Source: Pisaster brevispinus
Taxonomy: Eukaryota; Echinodermata; Asteroidea; Forcipulatida; Asteriidae
DNA length: 64,000 bases
Direction: 5' to 3'
Assembly (NCBI GenBank): GCA_023634235.1
Contig: JAMKCF010000001.1
Coordinates: forward strand, 5,830,758 to 5,894,757
In this document: one piece after another, positions 1 through 11,782 of the stretch
Layout: each line of letters starts with the position of its first letter
How positions within the stretch are numbered: the stretch's first letter is position 1
Made by a program: the position numbers and the translations under genes
Notes under the pieces: model-generated
Told to the model about the DNA's origin: nothing
Databases searched by the model: none
What the model saw: only the letters and a program-made list of their open reading frames with translations

Positions 1-602
1 CTTTTTTTACGACTCAATTCATTGAATAAAAGAGAATAGGTTCATTTCAAAATACATTGAAACTCCGAAGAAAATATATTGATCAAAAATGCACAAAAAA
101 ACACCAAATCTTCATAAGCGAAACATAAATCCTTTTGCAGTTGGTGTCCTGCACTAAAAGCCTCAAAATCTTGGCGAACTTCTTTAGAGCAAATTCTCAA
201 TAACTGTGATAAATATTATTAATAGATTACACACTCAAATTATGTGCAGGAGTTGCGTCTCTCAAATACACGTAATGAAAGGGAATAGCATTTCCTGGGT
301 TGGTTTCTTAAGCATGCATATACGGGTGCTGCAATAGAAGTAAGTTTAGACCGGAAAAGCTATATCATAAATTGTGAACCTAAATAGTGTTTGCTTGTTT
401 TGTTTGTTTGTTTTTATTTCCGTTCATACAACACATAATTTCAATTAATAATACACAAGGCGATGGAGTAAACCAAGTTATACACATGGTGAAACCAAAA
501 TTAAATAAAAACAGGAGACATAGGTATGAATGGGGGGTGTCATCCAATAGAAGGACAAAGTAGTGGAGACTGCTGTCCAATTACAAATAATTAGATAATA
601 GT
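1..602. other. No gene or repeat recognised
   Basis: AT-rich DNA with short open frames only. I see no splice-bounded coding exon, no tandem array and no inverted repeat here. Confidence 0.5.
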
Positions 603-835
603 GTGTGTGGCGTGTCATGGCCTAGCGGTTAAGAGCACCGGATTCAAGCCCTGGTGTTTGATCAGCAGAGTGTGGGTTCGAGTCCCAGTCGTGACACTTG
701 TGTCCTTAAGCAAGACACTTAACCATGATTGCTTCGTAAAGTTGTTTCAGCCCCAGTTAGCCCACACCTTGAAGTGCCCTTCAGGCCTTGTGTGTCTGGC
801 GACTTGCATAGAAAACAAACAATTCAGTTAAGTTG
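603..835 (+). repeat. tRNA-derived SINE, copy 1
   Basis: The 5' part is tRNA-like. A box A-like TGGCCTAGCGGTTAAGAGC lies near 617-635 and a box B GGTTCGAGTCC at 675-685. The non-tRNA body follows at about 700-740 with a run ending AAGCAAGACACTTAACCAT, a tail I know from echinoderm SINEs. The element would be transcribed by RNA polymerase III from its internal promoter. A second, more diverged copy starts near 2511. The open frame across it is a by-product. Confidence 0.8.
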
Positions 836-939
836 CAAAAAATCACAATACATTAGCATTCTTTCAGTGACATACAATAACTATGTTTAGCTAAAAATAA
901 TTATTGCCCAGCTCCTATGGGCAAGAATTGTAATTAAGA

Positions 940-1870
940 TTAGTACAAAGGGAATTTTTTTTTTTTAGTACAAAGGAAATTCCTGTACTTGACAAAATAA
1001 CATTCCTTTAATTGCTTTAATATCCTTATTAGTCGTTTGTTTCTATTAAGAATATAATTAGCTTTTGATATTTTGTTACAAACATAAGAAATCTGTCCCT
1101 TCCAGAGCAAATTGTTATCAGTTTCAAGACAACAAAATTTTGTAATAGAAATGTTTTTAAGAGAAAATTTTTCCAAGAATAACGATCTATAAGTAAGTAC
1201 CGTTCCTTTTGCCTGGTAAAATAGTTTATAAAATGACTTATCTGGATGCACTTTCAACCTATTAGCTGTAATCCAGTCTTCTAAAACCAACAAATCTCTA
1301 TTTACCCTCATAGCTAATTCATTCAAATCATTCCCACAAGCAAGAAGAGTTGTGTCATCGGCAAATAAAATGGGCTTTACAACCGAACAACACAATGGCA
1401 TATCACTAACATAAATTAGAACTAACAATGGCCCCAGTGTGGAACCTTGGGGACACCATAATTGATACCTTGATGGTTAGAATCTACTCCATTCAGTGTC
1501 ACATACTGGCTACGCTCCTAAGATTGCTACTAAACCATTTAAGTGAAACTCCCCTAATCCCATAAACATAGAGTTTATTTAGCAGCAAATCCTGATTGAC
1601 AGTATCAGACGCTTTCTTTAAGTCCAGAAAGACACCTATAGAAGCCTGGGAAGGGTCCTGATTATCGGCATTCGTTAAATCAAGCATATCATGTACAGTG
1701 CTTTGCCCCGGACAGAATCCGTACTGGTTACAACAGAGTAAATGGTTACATTCCAAACATGACAATAAACGTATGTGCAACAACTTTTCCAATATTTTTG
1801 AACAAGCAATCAATAATGAAATCGGCCGATAATTACTAGGATCCTGGACATCACCTTTTTTTTTTAAATT
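940..1870 (-). pseudogene. Broken LINE reverse transcriptase fragment
   Basis: Two minus-strand open frames (1499-1813 and 940-1428) encode successive parts of a non-LTR retrotransposon reverse transcriptase. The upstream part has the finger/palm segment with a QYGF motif and a FLDLKKASDT-like motif A, where the first catalytic Asp sits. The downstream part has the FADDTTLL motif C with the Asp pair. Between them (about 1430-1500) the frame is broken, although the bases still encode a motif B-like stretch in another frame. A weak upstream continuation reaches about 1870. The order and motifs fit Jockey/CR1-type LINEs. No intact endonuclease or ORF1 is visible, so this is a truncated dead copy. 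Family assignment is by motif reading only. Confidence 0.8.
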
Positions 1871-2510
1871 GGGACAGCTTTAACCTTTTTAAATTTGTTT
1901 GAAAATATCTCCTGATTAAACGAAGCATTAAACACATATGATACAGGGGGACAAATTATATCAATGATTTGTTTTAATCAAAGTTTTTATTATTTTCATC
2001 AGGGCCATAAGGAGACGCCATGTTTTTTTAGGATTACCATTAAGCTTATTATGATGATAAGTGGTTTGGCAATATGCTTCAGTTTAAAGTATTATACGTT
2101 TTACAAAATGCAAGCTTTGCTGGGCTTTTTTATTCTATTGGCACATTGCTTTCGTTTATTATAACATGAGGTAATTAAACCAGGAGTCATGCAAGGACGA
2201 GTCGATTTTTTTCCTGTGAGGGGAATGCTAGATCAATCGAAGAGTGGAAAATGTCGTCAAACACAGACAATTTGGAGTTGAAATGATCAGTTTCATAAAA
2301 TTGGGACCAATTTTCAGGGGATAACAGTCTGCGAAAAGCCTGAAAATTGACAGAATTAAAGTTTATATATGCAAATTAACGTTCTGTACTAGCCTGTTTG
2401 GTTTTGCCAATTTATATCTGCTCCATTAGAGCAATGCCAACAGCACACTCCACATGCAGAAGCACATGACATGCCAGCTGTTAGGGTTTTTAGAGGGAAA
2501 GTGAAACTAT
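1871..2510. other. Unassigned flank between LINE fragment and SINE
   Basis: It may be decayed upstream LINE sequence, because the LINE runs in from the left on the minus strand, but I cannot read a confident domain. No host gene is seen. Confidence 0.3.
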
Positions 2511-2730
2511 GCATGTGGCTTGTCATGGCCAAGCGGTCTACTTCACCGGACCCAAGCTCTGGTTTTATCAGCAGCAGAGTGTGGGTTCGAATCCCCGTCA
2601 TAGCACGTCTGCCCTTGAGAAAGGCACTAAAGTTTCGTAAAATATTGGGAAAGTAGTACATGCACATTCTGCTCTACCAGGCAGGCTCCTAGGAGTAAGT
2701 GGCAACGTGCCCTTGGTGAAATAAATTATT
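2511..2730 (+). repeat. tRNA-derived SINE, copy 2
   Basis: This is a diverged relative of the element at 603-835. It has a box A-like TGGCCAAGCGGTCTAC near 2526, a box B GGTTCGAATCC at 2584-2594 and a degraded 'CCTTGAGAAAGGCACT' body. The 3' part ends in a short A/T-rich tail near 2730. It is a dispersed retroposon, not a functional tRNA gene. Confidence 0.7.
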
Positions 2731-3640
2731 ACGCCTGTATTAAATGGTACAACATCTGGGCCAAATATCATTATTTCCTGCCAATATATCTGTGTGTGTC
2801 TCTCTCTCTGTGTACTATAGAAAATACAACATTTCCATTATTATCTTTATCTCCTGAATCGATAAAACAACTACCTCAACCAATCACCACAGGAAACCAA
2901 CAGCTTCTGGCGGCCTTTCGCGAACTTAACTAATACAACTAGACGATTCAGATCACTAGAAAGCATCCAGAAAGTGTTTGCGCAAAAGTTACTACGAGAC
3001 CAAATCAATCCTGTTTGAAAAGAGAATAAAAAATTGCGATAACTTAGACTCTCCATAGGTGTCGGAGGTGTTTTAAAGACTGACCCCAAAACGCAACGCC
3101 CTAACTGAAATACCCGACCAAGGGCAAACAAAAATCACAATAAAAAATGTGAAACAAAATGCTTGCCGAGATATGATTTGCTGAACTCATGACTTATGAC
3201 CCAATACAATAAGCAGAAGAAAAAAAAACTATGGTAGAAAAAAACAAGGACCCACACTCCGGGGTATACTATAAACTTGAGATTAAATAAATTCATTTCA
3301 ATTACTCTGTATTATGCCCCAAAAAGGGTAATACAAATACTTGCATACAGTAAAAACGATGAAACATTAACAACATTTAACATTTTATTTTAACAGTTCT
3401 AGGGCTTTATACATTTACCGGTAAAAACATATCTACAAGGCTATTTAATATGAAACATGTAAAAAAAGATTACATGGGGGAATTATATCGACAATATAAC
3501 ACACAATTTAAGGAACACAATCTCCTGCCACACTGGCACTAGTTGAAATGCATGGCCCATTTTTAACAATTATATGTTTGTTTAGTTGTGTTCTCGTAAT
3601 TCAGCTATCGATTTATTTGTACGTCTTTATTGTATTTTAG
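2731..3640. other. No supported gene
   Basis: AT-rich sequence with a short pyrimidine/TG simple stretch near 2790-2810. The open frames here match nothing I recognise. Confidence 0.4.
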
Positions 3641-3811
3641 TGAGTGTTATCTGGACTGGCATCAAGGCTCTTTTCAGACACGGATGCTTTGCTTGCATGA
3701 TAAATTCCGTGGCGCAGATGTACAGATGGTGCCGAAGACGCTACGGGAGAGGGCAAGATGTTTGTTTGGACGATGAACACCCTTCACTTCTGGTAAACAT
3801 TGAAGAGCAGG
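3641..3811 (+). CDS. Possible internal coding exon, unknown protein
   Basis: A T-rich tract ending TGTATTTTAG (3631-3640) is a good splice acceptor. The frame is then open to a good donor GTGAGC at 3812. The 171-nt segment codes for about 57 residues: a hydrophobic, Cys-containing start (VSVIWTGIKALF), a basic WCRRRYGRG stretch and an acidic end. That pattern could be a membrane-proximal segment, but I recognise no family. No neighbouring exon of the same gene can be assigned, so it may be chance. Confidence 0.3.
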
Positions 3812-5290
3812 GTGAGCAGACCTGAGCAGTACAACAAATATTATGACGGGGTACTGATTATTTTTTTACAAGCGGACATTTAATGAGTGTCCGATGGTAT
3901 AATGCAATGTTTAACTATGACTTGATAACACGTGAGACGCTGGGCTACCAGATCATATTGCGAATACATTGAAATCAAAGCTTTTTGTGACGTCACAGCT
4001 GCGGGGAAACATGGGGAAAAGAGGGAGGAAAGGGAGGGAGAAAATTGTATGTTACATTGTTTTGTATTAATTACTAATAACATGGATAGTAGTCTCATAA
4101 CATAATAAGCTTTATCAGGTTTTTTTACAAGTAGGTGCATATGCGTAAACAAACGTATTTATAGGTGATTTTGTATGACTTCTAGTTCGTAGAACATTTA
4201 CCTAAAATAAACACACATTTTAGTCGTAATAATATGAAATAAACAAATATATGCAGGAGAATTTTGTTCAATATATTGCTGCTGACCTAAAAAGTACAAA
4301 AATACATCTCAGACCTTCTTACCGATAGAGATCCAGTGCAAAATACTTGCTAAAACCAGTGAAAACTTCCACTTCATACGGGATATGTCGTTCGCAGCAA
4401 CTGCACCTAAACTTTGGATTATACTCCCAACACAAATCACCATTTATTTTTACATTGGTAAAAACAAAACAAGGAGAATAATGAACAAGTTTAGAACACT
4501 GATTTAAATCAAAGACAATCAAGAACTGATTAAGAAAAATAATTGATAAAACAAGAACATATTTACAAAGCATACTTTGAGGGTGTATGGCCGGGTTTTG
4601 ATATTGGGGAGGGATGTACTTCACAATGATGCATGCTTTGATTGATTCATTTTTAGGTATTTTGATAATTGTAAAACTTGCGTTGAGCGACTTAGACATG
4701 CCTAAGCCATTCCATTGGTTTCTTTGTGTGGAAATTATGCTTCTGTGCCCTGTTTTTATTTGTTTTTGTTTTCCTTTTTTAAATTCTTTATTTATTTGTT
4801 TCTCTTGTTTTATTTGTTTAATGTTTCTTTGTTTTTAAACGTTTTCTATATCCGTGTAAATGCCGTTTGTTTATTTGTATCAATTATACTTTCAATTTCT
4901 TTCTGAGCATAGTTCGGTTTCTCTGTATGTCTTTATTTCTGCATTTTCGTGTTTTCTGAGTTGTTTTTTGTCTTGCTATTTTTATTTTATGATGATGTCC
5001 AGGGCAGCTTGTTCCCAAAAATGCTGGTCATGACTACATATTGCTTGTCTTTATTTTCTGTTGTATTTTATTAAGTGAGTAAGTAATGTATGAATTTATG
5101 AAAGAAATAATAAAGGAAAGACATAGAAGCCATGTCGATCTAAAAAAAAACATACCTGGATGAAGACAAAGTCTTATTATCTCTGCGTGACACCATAAAA
5201 AAAATCACACCATTTCGCCATGCCTTACTTGTTGAGACACAGTTTGATTTTAGCGTGTAATGCATTTCTGTGAAGAACCAAACCACTTTT
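3812..5290. other. No supported gene
   Basis: AT-rich sequence with T-rich tracts at 4740-4990. A 126-codon open frame at 4319-4699 (minus) has no recognisable domain and reads like low-complexity AT-rich translation. Confidence 0.4.
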
Positions 5291-5670
5291 AAATCAGCCA
5301 CAGCATTAGATATAGACCCTTTTGACTAAACAAAATCAATTCAAGCAAAATTGCATTTTTAGATGAGCCCACATGTCTCTTTCTGCTCAATCAACCATTT
5401 ATTTTACTAACGCCCTTTGTTTACATAACTAAGCAAGGCTGAGTAATTGCTGTTACAGTACAAGTCCTATGGAATTCCTGGAGAGCGGGTCAATGTCAAA
5501 AACAAACCCCGGGTATAGTGATAAGACATTTGGCTTGCTTTTTGGCTAGGTGCAGTTGTATAACTTGTATTTTGTATTTATTTATTTTAGTTTTAAGAAA
5601 AATGGCGGACTAATTACTTCTTAATAAATCTTAATTAAAAACTGTTACTCAATAATTGAGCGAGGGTGTC
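5291..5670. repeat. Dispersed ~370-bp repeat, copy 1
   Basis: From about AATCAGCCACAGCATTAG to GAGCGAGGGTGTCACG the sequence matches 55824-56200 in the same orientation at high identity, with small indels. Both contain GATGAGCCCACATGTCTC, AAACAAACCCCGGGTA and an AAATGGCGG segment. It has no coding content or clear inverted termini, so it is an unclassified interspersed repeat. Confidence 0.75.
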
Positions 5671-6335
5671 ACGAAGTGTGCAGTATCCTTATAAATATGG
5701 ATTGTGTGTACCACTTTTGAGCAGAATTTTAATCCAATCATCTCAGTCACTGTTGCATTATTTTGATTCATTGCACTTAGTTTTTCCCCGCCAGTTGACT
5801 AAGTGTCGTTCCTGAGTCCTATAAAAACATAACACACTGCTATTCACACTTATTTAATTTGCAAACCCCAAAGTTATGATTTGAAAATGCATATTGTATC
5901 CCACAATCAACACCTACATATTATCTTACCCTCATGCAACCCTACAGACTAACCCCGACAACAAAAACATGCTGACGGGTATGAAATACGTAATGGCAAA
6001 CCGATGCAGCTGTCTAGCTACCTTTGTACGCTTTCGCAGGGAGACGTCGGAACACCAACGCAAACCTAAACCACCCACGCAATGGGTACGTTTACGCAGT
6101 CGTAATCAACAACTGTTTCGGTTTAAATGACCCTTAATTAATCGCTGGCTAAAGACAAAAACAGTTATTGGTTACAGCCGCGAAAACGCACCCAGTAGTG
6201 ACCGACGAATGCGGGTATCCGGCTGCCGTTGCACACAATCGTGAATAGACGTCGGTACACCAACGCAGACCCTAACCCACGGGTACCCCAACCCACGGGT
6301 ACCCCGAAATTGGCTCCAGGACGCATCAATTCAGC
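5671..6335. other. Intergenic, with short CpG-containing repeats
   Basis: Contains small internal repeats such as CCAACGCA-containing segments (6050-6070, 6252-6265) and two adjacent AACCCACGGGTACCCC units near 6275-6308. No gene is supported. Confidence 0.4.
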
Positions 6336-6480
6336 AGGGTGCAAGCGCCAGTTGACGTGAAAACATGGCGGCGCCCTGAAACCAGAGGAAAACACAGGGC
6401 GGCAGCCTGTATTTCCACTTACAAAGATGGCGGCGCCCTGTATGCGTGCTAACAAAGGTGGCGATTTATCGATATTTCTA
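6336..6480. promoter_or_regulatory. CpG-rich promoter-like segment with YY1-type motifs
   Basis: Two copies of ATGGCGGCGCCCTG (near 6364 and 6426) and a related GGTGGCGAT occur within about 110 bp in a locally GC-rich stretch. AAGATGGCGGC is the classical YY1 core, common just downstream of TATA-less starts. No confident first exon follows on either strand, so promoter function is inferred from composition and motifs only. Confidence 0.3.
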
Positions 6481-6897
6481 GGGTGTGTTCGATTAGCTTC
6501 GGTGTTTCGGGTGGTAGCCACGAGCGAGGCTAATAGAACGCTGCCGTGTGTTCACTTGTCAATCTGGAAATATTAAGATACAAGGTTGTTGCGCAGCGGC
6601 CCGACACATAAAGCTCTTTCGTCTGCTGATTTTGAGTGTACGTGACCATGACGACGCAGTTTAATTATGTTGCACCTTTCCATTTCCAATAATTGTTTAA
6701 CAGACGATAAATCTGCGTATTAATTTGTCGTTTTTGTACTCACGTCGAACCGAACTTGTCCCCACCATCTTGTTCTGATACGCCTGCAGCCTGCAACTAC
6801 GTCATACACACGGGCATCCACCAGGGACCCGCTCGCTAACTGGGTCTCTGGTGTTGTTTTACAATGATCATTGTACCTATATTTAAACTTGCAAAGA

Positions 6898-7075
6898 GAA
6901 TGTTTTTTCCAACATGCGAATCATGCCCCCCAAAATAGTTCGACCATTGGATAGTTTTATTGATAACAAGAACGTCAGTTCGGCAACATTCTTAATCGTT
7001 TACTAATAAAACCGAAAACGGAGGATCAGTCTTTTCTCAAGGTTTCTTTGTTGATTTGTTGAGTTTATTTTACCT
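6898..7075. repeat. Direct duplication, copy A
   Basis: A segment with GCGAATCATGCCCC, CGACCATTG, AACGTCAGTT and TTTCTTTGTTGATTTGTTGAG recurs in the same order and orientation at 7735-7895. The right end of this copy touches the candidate exon at 7074-7254, so the duplicated DNA is mainly its downstream intron or flank. Confidence 0.7.
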
Positions 7076-7254
7076 CGAAATATGTCAGCAGCAGCAGCAA
7101 ATAAAAACACAGTAATTGTTATGACAATCAACGTAATCCAGTCATTGTTACCCACAGTGTAACAGCAGCTGAACCAACCGGTACAATACGTGGCAAAGAA
7201 CCCCTGGACCACTGCACTCCGATCCAGCTTGCACTGACCGAAGTCCAACAAATA
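7074..7254 (-). CDS. Possible internal exon of a membrane protein
   Basis: On the minus strand a pyrimidine-rich acceptor (TTTGTGATTTCATACAG) precedes 7254 and a donor GAG/GTAAAA follows 7074. The 181-nt frame encodes a Cys-rich stretch (including WFSCCYT) followed by a hydrophobic segment, WITLIVITITVFLFAAAADI, that would make a transmembrane helix. Cys pairs just before a final helix recall the extracellular-loop-to-TM4 region of tetraspanins, but the match is too weak to name it. CpG-rich DNA at 8020-8110 lies upstream on this strand. No second exon is identified. Confidence 0.35.
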
Positions 7255-7469
7255 CTGTATGAAATCACAAAGAAAACAAACACTTACTATTCGATTATGC
7301 ATGTAAAACCCAAATCAGCTCTTACCACGCTTTCTCTGCATCCCTCTGCACGTCAAACTCTTAATAAACTTTTATAAAAAAAGGCTTTGATACCAGCAGA
7401 GTTTTTCTCGATGGCTACCGACAACAGAACGCAAAAACAGATGTGCCAACTGAAATCAGTCATCGGGTG

Positions 7470-7506
7470 GGAAAAATGGAGAGAGAGAGAGGGGGGGGGG
7501 GAGGGG
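7470..7506 (+). repeat. GA/G simple repeat
   Basis: A GAGAGAGAGA run passes into a run of ten or more G, broken by one A. It is a purine-only strand of about 37 nt. Confidence 0.9.
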
Positions 7507-7734
7507 AACCCACTGAAAGGTCAGCGACACAACGTTGCTTGTACCGTAGCATTGTTGCGTTTTACCCATGACTGTGTTGTGCCCGTTCGTTTCCAAGTCG
7601 TGCTGTATTATAGTGTGGCATTGTAACATTTATTTTTTAACAGTCAGTGTTTCTCCAGTAGACCGTGCAAGTCTCGCTTTATTGAAAACGAGAAACACAA
7701 ATCCAACAAGGGAGGACGGTAAATGAATTTGTTT

Positions 7735-7895
7735 ACCAACTTGCGAATCATGCCCCAAATAGTGCGACCATTGCATAGGCCCCAAGTCGTAATGATTACA
7801 CGAACGTCAGTTGGGCTACATTCTTAAAATCGTATCTTACGGTACAGTCTTATTTCAGGATTTCTTTGTTGATTTGTTGAGTTCATATTACTTTT
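7735..7895. repeat. Direct duplication, copy B
   Basis: Diverged copy of 6898-7075, about 830 bp away in the same orientation. It ends just before the equivalent of the exon boundary at 7074, so only non-coding DNA was copied or has stayed recognisable. Confidence 0.65.
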
Positions 7896-8019
7896 AACTA
7901 TGTCATCGTAAAATTCACTTTCTCAACGTATATGATATAACCAAAAACAACTATCTTAATTTGGAGACACAGATTACACGTAAACCTCAACATGGTTAGG
8001 GACATATTTGTCCCAAAAG

Positions 8020-8110
8020 TCCGAATACTCGCGAGACTTGAGCAGTCTTACTTGCAATTTCGATCGTCTGCATGCGCACAGTGCAATTTGAAACTTCGGC
8101 CGAAGAGAAA
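8020..8110. promoter_or_regulatory. CpG-containing promoter-like patch
   Basis: Has ACTCGCGAGACT, close to the TCTCGCGAGA element of CpG promoters, and TGCATGCGCAC, close to the NRF1 site. In animals both mark TATA-less housekeeping promoters. It sits upstream, on the minus strand, of the candidate exon at 7074-7254. Inference only. Confidence 0.25.
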
Positions 8111-8849
8111 GGAATTTAGCAGTGTGTGTTTGTTTTTTTTGTGGGTTTTTTTCGTGTGAATTTTCCTTACCCTAGCTGAGGTAAACTTGATTTCAGCTCT
8201 TTACTAGGACGCTGTGTATTTTTGCCCCTTTCCTATTAATTTTTCTCCAAAGTTTCGGCCGAAATTATTTCAGTTTACAAATTAGCTGATATCATCATTC
8301 TGTATTCCTTATACTAAATCATACGAACGTCTTCAGAAACACGTACTCTTCTCCCACCTGAGCCGCGGCCACTCGTGGAGGACAGAGAAAACACTATTAA
8401 GATACCCTTAATATAGGTTTTCCTGGCAATTTAACAAAATTTTCAATCAATTTAACGCCAGGTTCATTCAATTTAGATCGAAGTTGAAATATCACGCAGA
8501 TAGTAATTCAAAAATGAAAAATAATCATTCAATTTCATTATCCGAGCATTCTACCATCTCTTAGCTTCACTCGTCTTCATTAGAGGTGATTTTAAGTTAA
8601 AAATGTTGCAATGTTCATTCAATTTCGTCTGAAGCAGTTGCAAGGATTACTCGTGCATTCATTTTCATCAATGGAAAAACATTTTCAAAATTTTTCAAGC
8701 ATTTTCTTACATTTATATGCATGTCTTATTGTCTTCATTCCTATAAAAGCCTGAACATCTCAGAGTTAACTAAAACTGCCGTTTTCAATCCGTGGATGAA
8801 CACCTTGCTTTCTTAGATATGTTTCTGTACAAGTTTTCAGACCAATAAG

Positions 8850-9787
8850 ATGGCGGCCCGTGGGCATTACAACCGAGTAACAAATGTAGACAGGGTAAGA
8901 TTGATCGAGGCTTTCGAGAGCAACGTTACCAATTATTTAGAGTTAGCAGATACTCTTGGAATTAAAAGAGCAACTGCAAGAGCCATCGTGGTCAACTATA
9001 TACGCACTGGTCGTCAGCACATACTTCTAAAAGGAGGAGCGCGCAACACCAAGGTTGACGAAGACATGAGAATTGAGCTTGAACGCCTGATAGACCTAAC
9101 CCCACTTCTGACTCTGAAGCAAATGAAAGAAGGCCTAGAGCATGCCCTGCCTGACAAGCCGCAGGTTTCTTCCAGTACCTTTGCTCGAACCCTGGACGGC
9201 ATGTTGATGACACTGAAGATGGCGGAGGATGTGCCTGAAGTTAGGAACTCACCACGAGTACTTAACATGCGTGCTGAATATGCAAAGTGGTTTCTACGTC
9301 ATGGTGTATTAGCCCACTGTGTCTTCATCGATGAGACAGGTTACAACATCTGAACGAGATGTTCTTTCGGACGACAACAGCACACGAGTGCGAGAATGGC
9401 TTTCCCCTGGATGAGCCAATTGTCTTAATCTACGATAACGCTCGCCCACATGTGAACGCACAGCTGCCCCCTGATGCCCATCCCCATATCCAGTTGAAGC
9501 GACTCCCTCCATACTCATTGTTCCTAAACATGACAGAAATGGCTCACTCTGCCTTCAAAGCAGGAGTGAAGAGACAACTGGCCCTTCCAGAATGGCAGGA
9601 ACGAATAGGGGACCGAGACGCCGCTCAAGAAGCAGGACTGAACCTACAGGAGTAGAGATGTGAGCGTGTGATGGAGGTGGCGCAGGAAAACGTTGGAGAA
9701 ATTACCCAAGAGAAGTGTGTCCGATGGTACAACTATTCCCAAACATATATGCCCCGATGTATGGCACGTGAAGAAATCGAAGGGTGA
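8850..9787 (+). pseudogene. IS630/Tc1-type DDE transposase, internally deleted
   Basis: The N-terminal part (8850-9353) begins MAARGHYNRVTNVDR and has a helix-turn-helix-like region with a TARAIVVNY segment. It ends at HCVFIDETGYN, the first catalytic Asp region of IS630/Tc1 transposases. A stop follows. The frame then resumes at about 9390 with the second Asp region (LIYDNARPH), the LPPYS motif, and NMTEMAHSAFK, where the third acidic residue is expected. Only about 30 codons separate the first two acidic motifs; intact relatives have roughly 90, so the centre is deleted. Another stop at about 9655 precedes C-terminal remnant sequence. The transposase is certainly dead. It sits inside the inverted ends at 8408 and 12522. 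Confidence 0.85.
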
Positions 9788-9989
9788 ATTCAGCAATAGC
9801 GTAATCCCAAATCACCGCCCAAAATGGAACAGTTAACAAAAAGAAATAATAAACATATCCGCAGCAAGAGCATATCTAATAGAATTATGAAGAAATTGAG
9901 TTGAAACTGACATTACAGTAGCCTTTGAGATAGATCTGAACGTCAAACTCTTGTATTTTTGTTGTTGAAAGTTTTAAACAAATGTAATG

Positions 9990-10815
9990 ATTAAACTAGA
10001 CATATTGCATTTGTGCACAAATGCCGAGCTGTTTCGTCATAACTTTTTCAAAAAATCATAAAAAATCATGTGATGACGTCATCATGACGTCATTTCAGAA
10101 TTTACAAGAACTTGCCAATATCCAGCAACCTACCAAGTTTCAACATGATCGCACTATCACTTAGGGAGATATACAACATTAAAAAAGGCACCTTTAATGC
10201 CGCGTCACGTGACCCCCGATGACGTCATCGATCTGAAATTTCACACATATGATGGCTGCCTGACGATCAACATGTGTGTAAATTTTGAAGTGATTACACA
10301 AAACTTCACCACACACATCTTCAAAAAGTTCATTTTGATCAGTTTTCAACCTGCCGCTAGAGGGCGCTCTTGTGTATTGTGACGTCATCGGTAATTTTTT
10401 TTAATTACCCACCCTTGCCAGACAATAACATCGTTGAAAGCAACTTCATAACTATTTACACTTTTGAATTATGAGGCACTTCCTGTTTCGACCGGAAGTA
10501 GAGGTCATGTGAGGTCACGCACACTGAATAAAATGAAGACCTAATATATCCCTATACAATCCCGCAAACAGAAACCTACGGTCTCTTGTGGCTGATTTGT
10601 TATGGATTTTCAAATATTTAAAATAGAAACCTTTAAGATGACGTCACGTGACAGGTGATGACGTCATCATGACATCATTAGTTTTAAAATCATTATTGCA
10701 CCAATGCCTTTCATCACTGAAAGTTTCATTGCAATTGCTCTTTAGGAACTATGCAAAAGGCCGCTTAGAACGAACGTGCGTTATGTCAATAGCCTTTTTT
10801 ACTGAAACTGACAAA
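9990..10815. repeat. TGACGTCA-rich unit, copy 1
   Basis: Starts near AACTAGACATATTGCATT and ends in ACTGAAACTGACAAATAA. It is repeated at 10833-11775 with high identity. It carries six exact TGACGTCA palindromes at 10074, 10085, 10220, 10380, 10639 and 10659. Short open frames within are not conserved as protein. Confidence 0.85.
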
Positions 10816-10832
10816 TAAAAAACAAAAAACAA

Positions 10833-11775
10833 ACTAGACATATTGCATTTGTGCACAAATGCCGAGCTGTTTCGCCTTAACTTTTTGAAATTAATCAACT
10901 GAATATGAAAGTTTTTTGTATTCAAAGCAGTTATGACGTATCAATCCTGTTTAAAAAAGAATTTGGATTATTATACCACGTTTTGTTAGCAATTTATGAC
11001 TTAAAGGTGCAAAAAATGAAAAAATCATAAAAAATCATGTGATAACGTCATCATGACGTCATTTTAAAATTTACAAGAACTTGCCAATATCTAACGACCT
11101 ACCAAGTTTCAACATGATCGCACTTATACTTCGGGAGATATATGACTTCAAAAAGGCACCTTTAATGCCGCATCACGTGACCCCTGATGACGTCATTGAT
11201 CTGAAACTTCACACATATGATGGCTGCCTGACGGTCAACAAGTGTGTACATTTTGAAGTGATTACACAAAACTTCCCCACACACATCTTCAAAAAGTCCA
11301 TTTTGATCAGTTTTCAACCTGCCGCTAGAGTGCGCTCTTGTGTGTTGTGACGTCATCGGTATTTTTTTTAATTGCCCACCCTTGCCAGACAATAACATTG
11401 TTGAAAGCAACTTCATAAGTATTTCCACTTTTGAATAACAAGGCACTTCATGTTTCGACCGGAAGTAGAGGTCATGTAAGGTCACGCACACTGAATAAAA
11501 TGAAGACCTAATTTATCCCCACCCAATCCCGCAAACAGAAACCTACGGTCTTTTGTGGTTGATTTGATATAGATTTTCAAACATTTAAAATGGAAACCTT
11601 TAAGATGACGTCACATGACTGGTGATGACGTCATCATGACATCATTGTTTTAGGATCATTATTGCACCAATGCCTTTCATCACTGAAAGTTTCATTGCAT
11701 TGCTCTTTGGGAACTATGCAAAAGGCCGCTTAGAACGAACGTGTGTTATCTCAATGGCTTTTTTTACTGAAACAG
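10833..11775. repeat. TGACGTCA-rich unit, copy 2
   Basis: Direct repeat of 9990-10815 with an extra segment of about 130 bp (10890-11025) that copy 1 lacks. It keeps five exact TGACGTCA sites and several one-base variants. The two copies lie side by side, which fits a tandem duplication followed by divergence. Confidence 0.85.
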
Positions 11776-11782
11776 ACAAATA

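Noticed and set aside
4319..4699. 126-codon minus-strand open frame
   Set aside because: AT-rich composition, no domain, no signal for splicing and an overlapping open frame on the other strand.
6165..6521. 118-codon minus-strand open frame
   Set aside because: Lies in a CpG-rich repeat/promoter-like stretch; the protein text follows the GCGGCGCC repeats and resembles no family.
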